From: Acuticoccus sp. MNP-M23
GTDB taxonomy: Bacteria; Pseudomonadota; Alphaproteobacteria; Rhizobiales; Amorphaceae
Length of the DNA stretch: 64,000 bases
Assembly (NCBI RefSeq): GCF_031195445.1
Contig: NZ_CP133480.1
Location: forward strand, 4,022,501 to 4,086,500
Direction of reading: 5' to 3'
A program made the position numbers and the translations under genes. The stretch's first letter is position 1, and each line of letters opens with the position of its first letter. The notes below the pieces were generated by a model. The model had not been told where the DNA came from and searched no databases. It saw only the letters and a list, made by a program, of their open reading frames with translations. This document shows, piece by piece, positions 57,754 through 64,000 of the stretch.

Positions 57754-58671
57754 ATGCCGACATCTCATTTCGAGGTTCTGGACAAGGAATTCCAAAAGTT
57801 CGTGCTGGGCACGGCCTACCTGGACACGCTGTGGACCGGGGGGCGGTGGGCCGAAGGGCCGGCCTATTTCGGCGGCGGCCGCTATCTGGTGTTCTCCGAT
57901 ATTCCGAACAACCGGATGATCCGCTACGACGAGACGGACGATTCCACCTCGGTGTTTCGTGCGCCGTCCAACAACTCCAACGGCAACACGGTGGACCGCG
58001 AGGGCCGGCTCGTCACCTGCGAGCACCTCGGCCGCCGCGTCACCCGCACCGAGCATGACGGCACCCTCACGGTGCTGGCCGACACCCACGAGGGCAAGCG
58101 CTTCAACTCGCCCAACGACGTGATCGTCCACCCCGACGGCGGCATCTGGTTCACCGACCCCACCTACGGGATCGACCAGAACTACGAGGGCATCAAGGCC
58201 GACAGCGAGATCGGCGCCTCCCACGTCTACCGGATCGACCCGCAGACGGGAGAAACCCACGCCGTCGCCACCGACTTCGTGAAGCCCAACGGCCTCGCCT
58301 TCACGCCGGACTATTCAAAGCTGGTGGTGGTCGACACCGGCGCCACGCACGTGGAGGACGGCCCGCGCCACATGCGCACCTTCAACGTGGTGGACGGCAA
58401 GCGGCTCACCGGCGGCGAGCTTCTCGCCACCTGCACCGAAGGTCTGTTCGACGGTTTCCGCTTCGACGAGGACGGCTACATCTGGACCAGCGCCGCCGAT
58501 GGCGTCCACTGTCTCACGCCAACGGGCGAGCTGATCGGCAAGATCCGCATTCCGGAGGTGGTGGCCAACGTGTGCTGGGGCGACTGGAAGCGCCACCGCC
58601 TCTACATCTGCGGCACGTCCAGCCTCTATGCGACCTTCGTGCGCACCACCGGGATGCCCTACGCCCGCTAG
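57754..58671 (+). CDS. SMP-30/gluconolactonase family lactonase
   Basis: A 305-residue beta-propeller lactonase, a different branch from the one at 3811. Motifs: GGRWAEGPAYFGGGRYLVFSDIPNNRMIRYD with the metal Glu, GNTVDREGRLVTCEHLGRRVTRTE, RFNSPNDVIVHPDGGIWFTDPTYG with the Asn ligand, KPNGLAFTPDYS and FDGFRFDEDGYIWTSAADGVH with the catalytic Asp. Gluconolactonases of this type act in sugar-acid breakdown. GCAGGAGA lies just upstream of the ATG. It follows the importer/hydrolase operon by 520 bases; whether it shares a pathway with it is unclear. Confidence 0.9.
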   Translation: MPTSHFEVLDKEFQKFVLGTAYLDTLWTGGRWAEGPAYFGGGRYLVFSDIPNNRMIRYDETDDSTSVFRAPSNNSNGNTVDREGRLVTCEHLGRRVTRTEHDGTLTVLADTHEGKRFNSPNDVIVHPDGGIWFTDPTYGIDQNYEGIKADSEIGASHVYRIDPQTGETHAVATDFVKPNGLAFTPDYSKLVVVDTGATHVEDGPRHMRTFNVVDGKRLTGGELLATCTEGLFDGFRFDEDGYIWTSAADGVHCLTPTGELIGKIRIPEVVANVCWGDWKRHRLYICGTSSLYATFVRTTGMPYAR

Positions 58672-58680
58672 GTGCAGGTG

Positions 58681-58703
58681 AGGGCGGCCCGGACGGCCGC
58701 CCT
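58681..58703. terminator. Hairpin between converging lactonase and manC genes
   Basis: AGGGCGGCC at 58681-58689 pairs perfectly with GGCCGCCCT at 58695-58703, loop CGGAC. It sits in the 45-base gap between converging genes; only TT follows, so it is a probable rather than certain terminator. Confidence 0.5.
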
Positions 58704-58716
58704 TGTCAGGCCGCGC

Positions 58717-60126
58717 TCAGGCGCGGCCCCATTCGTCCTGCAGGCGCTCGATGTCGTCCTCGCCCAGATAGCTGCCGGTCTGCACCTCGATCACTTCCAG
58801 GCGGATGCGGCCCGGGTTGGCGAGCCGGTGGACGGCCCCCAGCGGAATGTAGGTGGACTGGTTCTCCGACAACGTCTTCACCTCGCCGTCGATGGTGACT
58901 TCGGCGGTGCCGCGCACAACCACCCAGTGCTCGGAGCGGTGGTGGTGCTTTTGCAGCGACAACCGCTTGCCCGGCGAAACGAACAGGTGCTTCACCTGAA
59001 AACGCTCCCCGTTCATGATTGACGTGTAGCCGCCCCACGGGCGGTTCACCGTCGGCGATACGTCGAGAAGGTCGTTGCGGCCGGCCTTCTTCAGGTGGGC
59101 GACGACCGTCTTCACGTCCTGCGCGCGGTCGAGCGGACAGATCAGGATCGCATCGGTGGCCGCGACAATGGCCAGATCGTTGACGCCGAGCGCAATCACG
59201 TCTGTCTGTTCGGACACGATCAGCGAATTGTGCGATTCGACCGCGACACCCTTGCCGCGCACGGCATTGCCTGCGTCGTCCTTGTCGAGCGTGTCCCAGT
59301 AGGCGCGCCACGAACCGACGTCCGACCAGCGGCACGAGATCGGCGCGACGGATGCCTTCTCGGTGCGCTCGAAGAGGGCGTAATCGATGGAAATATCCGG
59401 CGCGGTGCTGAACTGCGCTTCCGGCAGGCGGAGGAGGTTGCCGGTGCGCACCGCCTCGTCTGCGGCAGCTTCGGCGGCGGCCGCAACGTCCGGCGCAAGG
59501 CGGCCGAGCTCGTCGAGCAGGGCGCGGGCGGAGAAGGCGAAGAACCCGGCATTCCAATAATAGTTGCCGTCAGCCACCATGCGGCCGGCTTCTTCCACCG
59601 GGGGCTTTTCCACAAAACGCTCGACCTTGCGCACCAGCGCGTCGCCGTTGGCCGCCTTGATGTAGCCGTAGCCGCTCTCCGGGTACGTCGGCGCAATGCC
59701 GAAGGTGACCATTTCGCCCGCCCGCGCTGCGTCGAATGCTGCGGCCAGCGTGTCGAAATAGGCAGAATCGGTGGTGATGAGGTGGTCTGACGGGAGCACC
59801 AGCATCAGCGCGTCCGGGTCCGAGCGCACCAGCAGCGCGGCGACGGTTGCAATGGCCGGTGCAGTGTTGCGGGCCACCGGCTCCAGCACCACGGTGGCGT
59901 CGTCCACACCTATCGCCATCAGCCCGTCATCCACCTGAAAACGGTCCTGCTCGCCGCACACGATCCACGCCGGCGCAACGTCGAGCGAGGCGTGGCGCAG
60001 GACGGTGCGCTGAAACAGGCTGCGCTCGCCATGCATCGGCAGGAACTGCTTGGGCTTGTCCGCCCGAGACAGCGGCCACAGACGCGTTCCGCGACCTCCG
60101 GCAAGAATGACGGGGTAGATGCTCAT
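58717..60126 (-). CDS. Mannose-1-phosphate guanylyltransferase / mannose-6-phosphate isomerase
   Basis: A 469-residue type II bifunctional enzyme making GDP-mannose for surface polysaccharides. N-terminal nucleotidyltransferase: VILAGGRGTRLWPLSRADKPKQFLP, VLPSDHLI, TFGIAPTYPESGYGYIK and VERFVEKP. C-terminal cupin isomerase domain (about 350-469): RPWGGYTSIMNGERFQVKHLFVSPGKRLSLQKHHHRSEHWVVVRGTAEV with metal-binding His, and YIPLGAVHRLANPG. Length is typical of ManC/AlgA. Start at 60126 (MSIYPVILAGG). It stands alone, diverging from sqdB. Confidence 0.93.
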   Translation of the reverse strand: MSIYPVILAGGRGTRLWPLSRADKPKQFLPMHGERSLFQRTVLRHASLDVAPAWIVCGEQDRFQVDDGLMAIGVDDATVVLEPVARNTAPAIATVAALLVRSDPDALMLVLPSDHLITTDSAYFDTLAAAFDAARAGEMVTFGIAPTYPESGYGYIKAANGDALVRKVERFVEKPPVEEAGRMVADGNYYWNAGFFAFSARALLDELGRLAPDVAAAAEAAADEAVRTGNLLRLPEAQFSTAPDISIDYALFERTEKASVAPISCRWSDVGSWRAYWDTLDKDDAGNAVRGKGVAVESHNSLIVSEQTDVIALGVNDLAIVAATDAILICPLDRAQDVKTVVAHLKKAGRNDLLDVSPTVNRPWGGYTSIMNGERFQVKHLFVSPGKRLSLQKHHHRSEHWVVVRGTAEVTIDGEVKTLSENQSTYIPLGAVHRLANPGRIRLEVIEVQTGSYLGEDDIERLQDEWGRA

Positions 60127-60340
60127 CTAACGCTCTCCAATGCAGCTGCGCCTGTTATCATCGCCACTTCCGCTGAGCCAGATCCACGTGCATTGCAGCA
60201 AACCGAAGGGAGAATGTGACAGACCCTTCCATCAGCGGAGGAATTGCGTGTAATTCCGGCTTCCCGGCTGCAACCGCGACCGGGATGGGGCTGGTGTACA
60301 CGAAGGCCCCACGCGCGGGCGACCTATTGGAGCGGACTTC

Positions 60341-61501
60341 ATGGCGAAAATTATCGTTCTCGGCGGTGACGGATTTTGCGGGTGGCCAACGGCCCTGCAT
60401 CTGTCCGACAAGGGTCACGATGTCATTATCGTGGATAATTTGTCCCGCCGGAAGATCGACATCGAGCTCGAAGTCGAATCGCTCACCCCGATCAGGCCGC
60501 TGGGCGAACGGCTGCAAGCCTGGAAGGAAGTGTCGGGCAATACGATCCGCCATGTGAATTTCTCCGTCGGCGAACACTACCACCGCCTTCTTTCGCTGAT
60601 TGTCGAGGAGAAGCCGGACTCCATCGTTCATTTCGCCGAGCAGCGCGCCGCCCCCTATTCGATGAAGTCGCCGGACCGCAAGCGGTACACCGTGCGCAAC
60701 AACCTGACGGCAACGCACGACGTCCTGTGCGCCATCGTCGATTCGGGAATCGACGTTCATCTGGTCCACCTCGGCACCATGGGCGTTTACGGCTACGGCA
60801 CAGCGGGGATGAAGATTCCGGAAGGCTACCTGCACATCAAGGTGCCGACCGATCATGGGCTTGAAGATCAGGAGATCCTTTATCCTGCCAATCCGGGGTC
60901 GATCTACCACATGACCAAGACCCAGGATCAGCTGTTCTTCTTCTACTACAACAAGAATGACGGCGTAAAAATCACCGACCTGCACCAGGGCATCGTCTGG
61001 GGCACGCAGACCGACCAGACCATGAAGGACGAGCGCCTCATCAACCGGTTCGACTATGACGGTGACTACGGAACGGTGTTGAATCGCTTCCTGATGCAGG
61101 CTGCGATCGACTATCCGCTCACCGTGCATGGCACCGGCGGCCAGACCCGCGCCTTCATCAACATCCGCGACACCTGCCGCTGCGTCGAGCTTGCCATCGC
61201 GAACCCGCCCCAGGCCGGCGAGCGCGTCAACATCCTCAACCAGATGACCGAGACCCACCGCGTGCGCGACCTCGCGCAGATGATTTCCGACCGCACCGGC
61301 GCCGAGATCGCCTACCTCGACAATCCGCGGCACGAGGCGCCGGAAAACGAGCTGCACGTGTCGCACGACCGCTTTCTCAACCTCGGCCTCCAGCCGATCA
61401 CGCTGGCCGACGGGCTGATGGAGGAGGTCACCGAAATCGCCAAGCGTTTCGCCGACCGCTGCGACCGTTCGAAGATCCCGTGCGTTTCCAAGTGGCGCTG
61501 A
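60341..61501 (+). CDS. sqdB: UDP-sulfoquinovose synthase
   Basis: Makes UDP-sulfoquinovose from UDP-glucose and sulfite, the head-group donor of sulfolipid SQDG. A 386-residue short-chain dehydrogenase with the SqdB/SQD1-specific glycine motif [17 protein letters not shown] (instead of GxxGxxG), [57 protein letters not shown] with the Tyr/Lys pair and [15 protein letters not shown]. The C-terminal part ends PCVSKWR. ATG 60341 is preceded by GGAG (GGAGCGGACTTC). Other sqd genes are not adjacent, so lipid assembly genes must lie elsewhere. Confidence 0.93.
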   Translation: MAKIIVLGGDGFCGWPTALHLSDKGHDVIIVDNLSRRKIDIELEVESLTPIRPLGERLQAWKEVSGNTIRHVNFSVGEHYHRLLSLIVEEKPDSIVHFAEQRAAPYSMKSPDRKRYTVRNNLTATHDVLCAIVDSGIDVHLVHLGTMGVYGYGTAGMKIPEGYLHIKVPTDHGLEDQEILYPANPGSIYHMTKTQDQLFFFYYNKNDGVKITDLHQGIVWGTQTDQTMKDERLINRFDYDGDYGTVLNRFLMQAAIDYPLTVHGTGGQTRAFINIRDTCRCVELAIANPPQAGERVNILNQMTETHRVRDLAQMISDRTGAEIAYLDNPRHEAPENELHVSHDRFLNLGLQPITLADGLMEEVTEIAKRFADRCDRSKIPCVSKWR

Positions 61502-61547
61502 CCGAGCGCCGATCCTGCGGGTTGTTTTCGGTGCGCTGATTGCACTC

Positions 61548-61959
61548 ATGCAGCTTGTGGCGGTGTCGGCGCTGGCTCTTGGCGCGCTCGGCACCGTCCA
61601 AGTCTTGCGCGAGACCAAGCGGTTGGCAGCCGATGCGGACTGGCCGATTGCGGCAGTCGTCGGACCGGGCGGGCTGGAAATGCGCGTTGTCAGAGCGGTG
61701 ATCTGGCTGGCGACCGTCGAGATGGGGCGGGGGGCCAGAGGGCTGGCTTCTACCACACAGCCTGTGGTCGCCCTGTGCCAGACCTCTCGGCCGCCAATTT
61801 CCTGTCGGTGACGATCGCGCCGTGACGACTCACGCTGGCGGAAGAGGGCGATGGTCGCGCCGAGCGCCTGCGCTGGCTCATGCGCCGCGTCCGGGGCGAA
61901 TGCGCACCGAACGACCATTGCGAAATCTGGCTTGAAGGCTGCGCCTGGAGCGCAGCCGC
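61548..61959 (+). pseudogene. Decayed coding region between sqdB and the outer-membrane protein
   Basis: This gap carries coding-like pieces that do not make one gene. A frame from ATG 61548 gives MQLVAVSALALGALGTVQVL and then a non-protein-like end at 61811. In another frame, GFYHTACGRPVPDLSAANFL and the directly following SVTIAP run into TGA at 61823-61825; the same frame then continues with RLTLAEEGDGRAERLRWLM and, from GECAPNDHCEIWLEG on, to a stop at 61993. An in-frame stop plus a frame change suggests a pseudogene of a small exported protein. The family is not recognised. Confidence 0.3.
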
Positions 61960-62754
61960 TCAGTTCTTGAAGAGATCGAAGCCGAAGCGGTAGGTGAGGC
62001 CGATCCCGAAGGTGAGTTCCTGGTCGTTGCCAGCCTTCACGATGGGGCTGTCGGCCGCATCGAACACGTATTTGCGGTACTCGACGCCGCCGGTGAGGCG
62101 GATCTTTTCGTTGAAGGACCAGGTCGCTTCGAGCCCAAGGCCGATATCCTTGATGCCGCCGTCCGCGTCGTAGGTGGGGAGCCGTGTGGCGGAGGCGGGG
62201 ACGCCGAAATAGGTGTCCATGTATTCGCCGTCGGCAAAGCCCATCCGCGGGCCGAACGAGACTTCCAGCGGTGCGACCGGCTTGGCGATAAAGTCCGCGC
62301 CCACCTGACCGACGAAGCCGTTGTGGCCGATAATGCCATAACGCAGTTCGGCAAAGGCGCGGAACGGGCCATGGCGGAACGCGGCGCCGGGGCCGACTTC
62401 GACGGAGAAGTCCCTGTCGGGAATGCCGGCGAGGTACGACGCGTCGGAGCTGTTGCGCTCACCCACGGTGTTGAATGCGGGGTAGAGCGTGAACTGCGTC
62501 ACACGGCCGCTCACCACTTCGCCGATGACCGGAAGCCGCAGGAATTTCAACCCGAAGAACGGCAGCGGGGCAAAGCGGTATTCCTTGGACGACGGAAACG
62601 CCGGCTGCAGCAGCACGCCGCCACCAAGGTCGAACACGATGTCCCGCATTTCGACCGCGGCCGGCACTTCATACTCCTCGACCGTGCCGATATCCGCCGC
62701 AATTGCGGGGGCAGCGAGGCACAGCGACAGGGCGGCTGCAAGAATAATACGCAC
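61960..62754 (-). CDS. MipA/OmpV-family outer-membrane protein
   Basis: A 264-residue outer-membrane beta-barrel. Signal peptide VRIILAAALSLCLAAPAIAA, then repeated amphipathic strands with GxG-type turns: VFDLGGGVLLQPAFPSSKEYRFAPLPFFGLKFL, VEVGPGAAFRHGPFRAFAELRYGIIGHNGFVGQVGADFI, SFGPRMGFADGEYMDTYFGV, and the C-terminal LTFGIGLTYRFGFDLF, fitting the MipA/OmpV scaffold-protein family (cell-wall enzyme scaffolding in E. coli MipA). Start GTG 62754 has GGAG 9 bases upstream; ATG 62787 would place that site inside the gene. No partner genes adjoin. Confidence 0.85.
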   Translation of the reverse strand: MRIILAAALSLCLAAPAIAADIGTVEEYEVPAAVEMRDIVFDLGGGVLLQPAFPSSKEYRFAPLPFFGLKFLRLPVIGEVVSGRVTQFTLYPAFNTVGERNSSDASYLAGIPDRDFSVEVGPGAAFRHGPFRAFAELRYGIIGHNGFVGQVGADFIAKPVAPLEVSFGPRMGFADGEYMDTYFGVPASATRLPTYDADGGIKDIGLGLEATWSFNEKIRLTGGVEYRKYVFDAADSPIVKAGNDQELTFGIGLTYRFGFDLFKN

Positions 62755-62997
62755 AGGCGGACACTCCGGTTCAACGCCGACGACCATGCGCTCAAAACGG
62801 GCGTTCCGGAAGCAATTGCAGCCGCTTGACGGCCCCCTGAGCTTGTTCTTGGCTGGCTCGTGACATGGCGGCCACAACGCCACTCCCCTTGAGAGACGGC
62901 CCGATGTGGATATGTAGCATTGCGAGAGACAACGGCGTGCCTTTGTGGGCGCCAAGGACAATCTTGGCGCCCAAGCGCCACCATCGAGGAGTGAACC

Positions 62998-63213
62998 ATG
63001 TCGCCTGAACCCACACCAACCGATGCCAGGCAAGGGGAACGGGGCAAGTCGATGCTCCGCGTGCTCCTGATCAGCACCATTGTGGCAGCGGCCCTTGCGG
63101 TCGGCGCATATCTCTACGTCTTCAACACCGAAGACGAGATGCTGGACGGCCCGGCGCCCTCAGCCGGCACGGTGGAACAGACACCCGCAACGACAAGCGG
63201 CACGGCCAACTGA
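62998..63213 (+). CDS. Small single-helix membrane protein
   Basis: A 71-residue protein with a polar N-terminus (MSPEPTPTDARQGERGKS), one membrane helix (MLRVLLISTIVAAALAVGAYLYVF, about 19-42) and an acidic then Thr/Ala-rich tail outside. GAGGAG precedes the ATG by 6 bases. It is followed immediately by a strong bidirectional terminator, so it is a single-gene unit. Similar small proteins are common in rhizobial genomes; no function is known to me. Confidence 0.7.
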   Translation: MSPEPTPTDARQGERGKSMLRVLLISTIVAAALAVGAYLYVFNTEDEMLDGPAPSAGTVEQTPATTSGTAN

Positions 63214-63224
63214 CCGACACCACG

Positions 63225-63257
63225 AAAAAAGCCGGCTGAATTTCAGCCGGCTTTTTT
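63225..63257. terminator. Bidirectional terminator between small membrane protein and DUF1476
   Basis: AAAAAAGCCGGCTGA at 63225-63239 pairs perfectly over 15 bases with TCAGCCGGCTTTTTT at 63243-63257, loop ATT. Six A on one side and six T on the other make it work for both converging genes. Confidence 0.93.
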
Positions 63258-63266
63258 ATGTTGGAT

Positions 63267-63581
63267 TCAGGACAGCTGCTCGGCGGCCTGGATCAGAAGT
63301 TCACGCATCTTCAGCCGCAGCGCCTGGTCGTCCACAGGAACATCGGCCGCATCGAAATCGGCGCGAATCTTCCGGTAGACATCCTCCTCACCGGGCTCCT
63401 CGAAATCTGCACGGACGACGGAGCGGGCATAGGCGTCCGCCGCCTCGCCGGTGTGGCCCAGACGTTCCGCAGCCCAGGCGCCCAGCAGCTTGTTGCGCCG
63501 CGCCGTTGCCTTGAAGCGGAGCTCTTCGTCGTGGGCGAACCGCGATTCGAAGGCATTTTCGCGTTCGTCGAATGTAGCCAT
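63267..63581 (-). CDS. DUF1476 protein, ATP synthase zeta-type inhibitor
   Basis: A 104-residue protein of DUF1476, known in alphaproteobacteria as the zeta subunit that inhibits the F1 ATPase. The conserved opening FDERENAFESRFAHDEELRFKATARRNKLLGAWAAERLG contains the inhibitory N-terminal segment; the rest is a four-helix domain (YARSVVRADFEEPGEEDVYRKIRADFDAA, VDDQALRLKMRELLIQAAEQL). Length is exact for the family. It diverges from purC, the common arrangement in Rhizobiales. Confidence 0.94.
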   Translation of the reverse strand: MATFDERENAFESRFAHDEELRFKATARRNKLLGAWAAERLGHTGEAADAYARSVVRADFEEPGEEDVYRKIRADFDAADVPVDDQALRLKMRELLIQAAEQLS

Positions 63582-63816
63582 TTCAGCATCCTCTTGGTCG
63601 TTGGCGCCAATCTATCGGTGCAGGCTGTGAAAGCAACGCGTTCGGCAGGGAGGATTGTTCAAAAGCGCCGGATGGGGTAGCTGTCGCTTGCGTGCGGGTG
63701 TCTGCGGCCCAATCGTCGGCGCAAGGCCTGTCTCTTATGGTCAGACCGGAGCGCACCTCACTTGAGACTTTCAACCGCAGGCCATGAAACACAAAGACCC
63801 GATTCGGATCATCCCC
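63582..63816. other. Divergent promoter region of DUF1476 and purC
   Basis: No gene is supported in this 235-base gap. It must hold the promoters of both flanking genes; I could not pick clear -35/-10 pairs. An in-frame ATG for purC at 63784 lies within it. Confidence 0.4.
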
Positions 63817-64000
63817 ATGAGCCGCCGCCGCCGCATCTACGAAGGCAAAGCCAAGATCCTCTACGAGGGGCCTGAGCCAGGAACGCTGGTCCAGCACTTC
63901 AAGGACGACACCACCGCGCACAATGCGCGGATGCATCAGGTGATCGACGGGAAGGGCGTGCTGAACAACCGCATCTCCGAGCATATCTTCAACCACCTGA
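63817..64000 (+). CDS. purC: Phosphoribosylaminoimidazole-succinocarboxamide synthase (3' partial)
   Basis: The first 61 codons of SAICAR synthase, which joins CAIR and aspartate in purine synthesis; the gene runs off the right edge. [37 protein letters not shown] is the canonical N-terminus, with the ATP-binding lysines, followed by [20 protein letters not shown] 63817 matches the family start; ATG 63784 in the same frame would add 11 residues. Next to DUF1476 it is expected to begin the purC-purS-purQ-purL group. Confidence 0.93.
   Translation, partial: MSRRRRIYEGKAKILYEGPEPGTLVQHFKDDTTAHNARMHQVIDGKGVLNNRISEHIFNHL

Overview
The window is high-GC bacterial chromosome, densely coding on both strands. 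The gene content points to an alphaproteobacterium of the Hyphomicrobiales (Rhizobiales) type: a PhyR/NepR/EcfG general stress locus, a DUF1476 (ATP synthase zeta inhibitor) gene beside purC, the tig-clpP-clpX-lon-HU order, an aerobic-type CobO, SqdB, and sigma-54 control of glnB. I cannot name genus or species. No prophage, CRISPR array, IS transposase or rRNA is visible; the only mobile-looking DNA is a non-coding palindromic element at 38277-38545.

Layout. 1-9 kb: membrane dipeptidase, host-attachment protein, dxs, an SMP-30 lactonase, then a tightly overlapped run dusA-cobS-aspartic protease-cobT-UDG. 9-12.4 kb: an exported protein, a lone Lrp-type sensor domain and a TPP-riboswitch-controlled thiamine salvage operon thiM-thiE-thiD. 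12.4-17 kb: a small-envelope-protein operon (24-aa peptide, YqjD-like, holin-like, DUF3618 protein with 40-residue repeats) behind a perfect EcfG-type promoter, then an MscS-type channel and tRNA-Asn. 17-22 kb: cobO, a glycine-zipper lipoprotein, glnB-glnA (sigma-54 promoter), nnrDE, tRNA-Leu. 22-31 kb: an orphan response regulator, then tig-clpP-clpX-lon-HU proteostasis genes. 31-40.7 kb: AI-2E and BrkB-type membrane proteins, an HWE sensor kinase, an unknown gene, ecfG-nepR divergent from phyR, a palindromic repeat element and a class II photolyase. 40.8-47.4 kb: a BMP-type nucleoside-like ABC importer and a winged-helix/TolB/TPR regulator. 48-58.7 kb: a catabolic island (class III aminotransferase, glutamine-synthetase-like ligase, N-formylglutamate amidohydrolase, branched-chain-type ABC importer with a fused LivM-LivG, an isochorismatase-family hydrolase, an SMP-30 lactonase). 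58.7-64 kb: mannose-1-phosphate guanylyltransferase, SqdB, an outer-membrane protein, DUF1476 and the start of purC.

The strongest thread is the general stress response. PhyR, NepR, EcfG and a candidate HWE kinase lie together. By eye I found three perfect GGAAC-N17-CGTT promoters: before nepR-ecfG, before an unknown gene inside the locus (35843), and before the envelope-protein operon at 12.5 kb. Weaker variants precede phyR, a glycine-zipper lipoprotein, an exported protein, the MscS channel and the AI-2E protein. Several sites are palindromes (GGAAC-N18-GTTCC), which would let one site serve both directions. Other points of note are a TPP riboswitch whose ribosome binding site appears to serve a 16-codon leader overlapping thiM, and the cloverleaf-like repeat whose end supplies the photolyase stop codon.
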